Assembly: GCA_026770585.1 (NCBI GenBank)
Contig: MU647146.1
Span: 19,271 to 46,605 of the forward strand
Length of the DNA stretch: 27,335 nucleotides
From: Baffinella frigidus
Lineage: Eukaryota; Cryptophyceae; Cryptomonadales; Baffinellaceae
Direction of reading: 5' to 3'
Positions 25,501 through 27,335 of this stretch are shown here, piece after piece. The position numbers and the translations under genes were made by a program. The notes under the pieces were generated by a model, which searched no databases, was not told where the DNA came from, and saw only the letters and a list, made by a program, of their open reading frames with translations. How positions within the stretch are numbered: position 1 is the first letter of the stretch; each line of letters begins with the position of its first letter.

Positions 25501-26123
25501 CAGTTGAATCTCATACGCAAACACTTACAATTTACAAACCGGATCCAATGAAATTTACTACACAAAACGATCTTCAAAAGTAATATTAAAGCAGACGTGT
25601 AGTAATTTTGATTGACATCCAGTTTGTAAATTATAAGTGTTTGCGTATGAAATCCGAGCCGGTCGCCTGATTTCTGCATCAGAATACGATTCAGTTCCCT
25701 GCCGCAAAAAGACACCACTGCACTCGACTGTCGTTTTATGTTCTCCTCAAGTTGTGGGAATTGGAGCCGTCGGTTTCCGGATTCCGGCTTCGGTTACAGG
25801 ATAGGGTGGGGTGGGACCTTCCAGGAGCGGCCCATCATGATCTGCAATCTGACATCGGCGATTGTAACATTTTTTCATCTGTGTCGAACCAGGAATCCTG
25901 CTCAAGCATGAGCACTTGATCGTTTTGTACCAGCATTCACACAGGAAAGGTTCTCAGGGCTGAACGCCTTTATAATGTTCTGCGCTTGGAAAGGTGTTCA
26001 GGGCTGAACGCGTTTCTGATGTTCTGCGCTGGTTGGTTGCAGACTTCTGCGATCGTGACGCTCAAGACATCCGGGATCACCTCCCCGAAAATGCTCGACG
26101 GCAAGAACTACGCCTCGTACCAG
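22539..26123 (+). CDS. THI5/NMT1-like (SsuA/THI5 domain) protein, first 5 exons, 3' end outside window
   Basis: Exons: 22539-22567, 22665-22710, 22833-22953, 24922-25004, 26043-26123. They join in phase into 120 codons beginning MLDVVVALDW, then TPNTNHLGFFVAQEK, GYYTDAGLNVTFVSPE, ending exon 3 VATFGICPS, exon 4 ESVISCHSV...LVAVAALLQ, exon 5 TSAIVTLKTSGITSPKML. This is the N-terminal half of the periplasmic-binding-protein fold shared by fungal Thi5/NMT1 (pyrimidine precursor of thiamine) and bacterial ThiY-type binding proteins. In fungi the active-site CCCFC motif lies further downstream, so whether this is a thiamine enzyme or a binding-type homologue cannot be decided here. The start ATG sits right before the domain, so there is no long targeting peptide unless an upstream exon was missed. 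The next exon was not found before the window ends; a possible acceptor at about 27186 leads into nothing recognisable. Confidence 0.88.
22997..23102. mobile_element. Hairpin in THI5-like intron 3
   Basis: Arms TAGCTCAAACAGTGC and complement, inner TCGATTTTACCTTGGATC pair around a short GGGTCAC loop. The flanks CTCCCAAG and CCTCCAAG are similar and may be a worn duplication. Confidence 0.75.
23264..23433. mobile_element. CACACGAGG-end TIR element, copy 1
   Basis: Ends CACACGAGGCTATCCATG and complement; inside are a perfect CGTTTCCGTACGG / CCGTACGGAAACG palindrome and GGCGTGTTTCCTGGGCAATA. No target duplication seen. Same ends and core, in opposite core orientation, as 26575-26868. Confidence 0.85.
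23509..23664. mobile_element. Hairpin with CTAGCTCTGTCCCACTT ends
   Basis: 156 bp, arms CTAGCTCTGTCCCACTT and complement, inner TTATTTCGCC and AATTTGACA-like pairs. In THI5-like intron 3. Confidence 0.85.
24012..24213. mobile_element. 202-bp hairpin with inside-out ACTACAC core
   Basis: Long arms GGAGCGGGTCTCTCATTAGT and complement. The inner stem GTGTAGTAAATTTCATTG ... CAATGAAATTTACTACAC uses the same bases as the 140-bp family, but in reversed order relative to the loop. Confidence 0.88.
24340..24535. repeat. Foldback with GTATGTGTGGAGGGTA units
   Basis: GTGGACCTACCCTAACACATAC at the left (24360-24381, quoted in part) is complementary to GTATGTG...TGTTAGGGTAGGT near 24506-24539, with GAGTATGTGTGGAGGGTA repeated at 24400 and 24487. 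A loose foldback in THI5-like intron 3. Confidence 0.55.
24571..24719. mobile_element. CCACCAACCCTCAC-end hairpin, upstream of THI5-like exon 4
   Basis: Arms CACCAACCCTCAC..CTTGGGCAAATCGA and complement, inner GGGAATTGGAGCCGTTG. Same end family as 25017-25153. Confidence 0.85.
25017..25153. mobile_element. CCACCAACCCTCAC-end hairpin, next to THI5-like exon 4 donor
   Basis: Arms CACCAACCCTCACAACTTGG and complement, inner GGCCGTCGGAATCCGACGG palindrome. It begins 12 bp after the exon 4 donor. Confidence 0.88.
25335..25490 (+). repeat. Two short copies of THI5-like exon 4 end
   Basis: GCGCTCCTTCAGGC (about 25340) and CTCCTTCAGGCGCAG|GTTCGC (about 25469) copy the exon 4 end GCGCTCCTTCAGGCCCAG|GTTGCC. 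The second still carries a usable-looking donor. Confidence 0.75.
25511..25650. mobile_element. 140-bp hairpin element, ACTACAC core family, copy 3
   Basis: Exactly 140 bp between direct repeats AATC (25507-25510 and 25651-25654). Arms TCATACGCAAACACTTA and complement. The core is in reverse orientation relative to the copies at 2448 and 8881 and shares the AGTAATATTAAAGC loop with the latter. Confidence 0.92.
25940..26032 (+). repeat. Tandem duplication before THI5-like exon 5 acceptor
   Basis: A unit of about 45 bp, GGTTCTCAGGGCTGAACGCC..., occurs twice in a row directly upstream of the TTGCAG|ACT acceptor (26042). Confidence 0.85.
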
Positions 26124-26129
26124 GTCTGC

Positions 26130-26164
26130 GTCTCTCTCTCACACACTTCTTTTCTCTGTCTGTC

Positions 26165-26198
<34 letters not shown>

Positions 26199-26226
26199 GG
26201 TCTCTCTTGCTCTCTCTCTCTCTCTT

Positions 26227-26271
<45 letters not shown>

Positions 26272-26293
26272 GTCTCTGTGTCTCTTAGTCGCT

Positions 26294-26348
<55 letters not shown>

Positions 26349-26350
26349 TC
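26130..26350. repeat. CT, TATC and AC microsatellites
   Basis: (CT)n, then (TATC)n at about 26237-26271, then (CT)n and (AC)n, directly after the exon 5 donor of the THI5-like gene. Open frames across it are repeat artefacts. Confidence 0.97.
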
Positions 26351-26527
26351 ACGAACACGCAGTGTGTGTGCCTGTGTCCTGCTCCTTGCGACACATCGCC
26401 CTGCTACCCCCCCCCGCTCGCTTTCCGCGGGGTGCATATGATGTATTTGCTGAGGACCGTTGAGCCTATCAACCGTAAGTTTACATTTCTTTCTTAAGTT
26501 TACATTTCTTAAGTGGCCGTTACTATG

Positions 26528-26875
26528 GGACCACCTCCCCGAAAATGCTCGACGGCAAGAACTACGCGTCGTACCACACGAGGCTACCCCTGCGAACAGA
26601 TTCATAAGTTAATTATTGGATTATTGCCCAGGAAACACGCCAAAAGTCAGCATTTGATCACGTTTCCGTACGGACATCCGTACGGAAACGTGATCATTAA
26701 CCTGTAGGCTCCATTCATCATTGTCTTTGTGTGTGGGCTGTGCCTGGAGAGTGGACAGGAGGAGGGCAGAGAGAGGGGAGTGGGTGGGTAAGTGGGTGGG
26801 GGAGAGAGGGAGAGGAACAGAGACAAAAAAATGCCCTTTTATTCTGTTCGCATGGATAGCCTCGTGTGGTACCAG
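26528..26875 (+). pseudogene. Second copy of THI5-like exon 5, split by a TIR element
   Basis: 26528-26574 matches the second half of exon 5 (TSPKMLDGKNYASY) with one or two changes. It is cut by the element at 26575-26868 and resumes with GTACCAG|GTCTC at 26869. Without the insertion the exon end and donor would be intact. Confidence 0.9.
26575..26868. mobile_element. 294-bp CACACGAGG-end TIR element, copy 2
   Basis: TIRs CACACGAGGCTA and TAGCCTCGTGTG, flanked by GTAC on both sides (26571-26574 and 26869-26872). Contains TGATCACGTTTCCGTACGG palindrome and CAGGAAACACGCCAAAAGTC. It is about 125 bp longer than the copy at 23264. No transposase. Confidence 0.92.
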
Positions 26876-26924
26876 GTCTCCCGCGCGCGCTTTCGTGTGA
26901 AGTGTGTAGAGTTAAAGGTTTCTG

Positions 26925-27065
26925 GTTGAGGATTTAGGGTTTAGGTTTTAGGGTTTGGTGTTTAGGGTTTGTGGTCTAGGGTTTGGGGTAGAGAGTTGTT
27001 TAGAGGGTTTGGAGTAGAGAGTAGGATTTAGGATTTAGAGGGGGTTTGGAGAGAAGAGAGTTGGC
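26925..27065. repeat. Degenerate TTTAGGG run
   Basis: TTTAGGGTTTAGG, GGTTTGGAGTAGAGAG and similar units in the THI5-like intron after exon 5. Confidence 0.75.
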
Positions 27066-27335
27066 CTCCCCCCTGACTTGATTCCCGCGGGGAGCCCCTC
27101 GCCCTCTTCTCAAAATCTGGGGAGGGGTCGCTCGTTCGCCACCCGCCCACCTACAAATTCCGTGTGAACTGACTTGTTTTCCCAGGTCAGTCTTACACTC
27201 TGGCGTGGAGCAGCGAGCAGTGAGGAGCGAGTACCCCCACCACTTAGCAGCCACCGGGGGCTTCACGGATACAGTCCATCTCAACGATGTGTACCATAAT
27301 CTTATCCATTGCCCTGGAAATCTAACCGCACCCCG
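27066..27335. other. Window end, intron or next THI5-like exon not resolved
   Basis: A possible acceptor TTTTCCCAG at about 27179-27187 is followed by CACTCTGGCGTGG, which also precedes exon 4 (24905-24918). I find no reading frame here that continues the THI5 domain, so the next real exon is probably outside the window. Confidence 0.35.

Noticed and set aside
26125-26497. Leu/Ser/Tyr-rich frames after THI5-like exon 5
   Set aside because: Microsatellite translation beyond a good donor at 26124.
27000-27284. Minus-strand 94-codon frame at the window end
   Set aside because: No family resemblance, lies in repeat-rich intron and ends at the window edge.

Overview
This is nuclear DNA of a eukaryote, most likely a microalga or related protist. 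Genes are cut into short GC-rich exons (about 30-840 bp) with GT/AG splice sites that usually read CAG|G at the acceptor. Introns and spacers are AT-richer and full of hairpins, microsatellites and plant-type TTTAGGG-like repeats. There are no bacterial operons or ribosome-binding sites. I cannot name the species.

Four genes, in alternating orientation, were rebuilt exon by exon from reading frame, splice phase and family resemblance. (1) A neurochondrin homologue on the minus strand starts at 12300 and runs off the left edge through nine exons. (2) A BSDC1-like BSD-domain protein on the plus strand starts in or before the 510-bp N gap (12745-13254) and stops at 15554. (3) A complete nine-exon sideroflexin on the minus strand (22105 to 15944, 311 aa). 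(4) The first five exons of a THI5/NMT1-like protein on the plus strand (22539 to 26123), running off the right edge. Genes 1/2 and 3/4 are divergent pairs; genes 2/3 converge. They share no pathway: HEAT/ARM scaffold, BSD-domain protein, mitochondrial amino-acid carrier, THI5-type fold.

Roughly 85-90% of the window is intron or spacer, and this is the most interesting part. First, almost every exon is accompanied in its flanking intron by 'echoes': imperfect, often tandem copies of its own splice junction or of part of the exon. These range from 25-bp donor repeats to three copies of a whole exon and an array of eight partial copies. Second, many introns hold 100-300-bp hairpin elements. Three of these (2448-2587, 8881-9020, 25511-25650) are each exactly 140 bp, each flanked by a different 4-bp direct repeat, and share an inner stem-loop, yet their outer arms are unrelated between copies while self-complementary within each copy. 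Third, degenerate telomere-like arrays lie inside introns, the longest about 1.05 kb.

Layout: 1-12300 neurochondrin exons scattered through echo arrays and hairpins; 12301-12744 divergent spacer; 12745-13254 unsequenced; 13255-15554 BSD gene with one 1.5-kb intron packed with hairpins; 15555-15943 convergent spacer with one hairpin; 15944-22105 sideroflexin; 22106-22538 compact divergent promoter region; 22539-27335 THI5-like gene, its introns loaded with hairpins.
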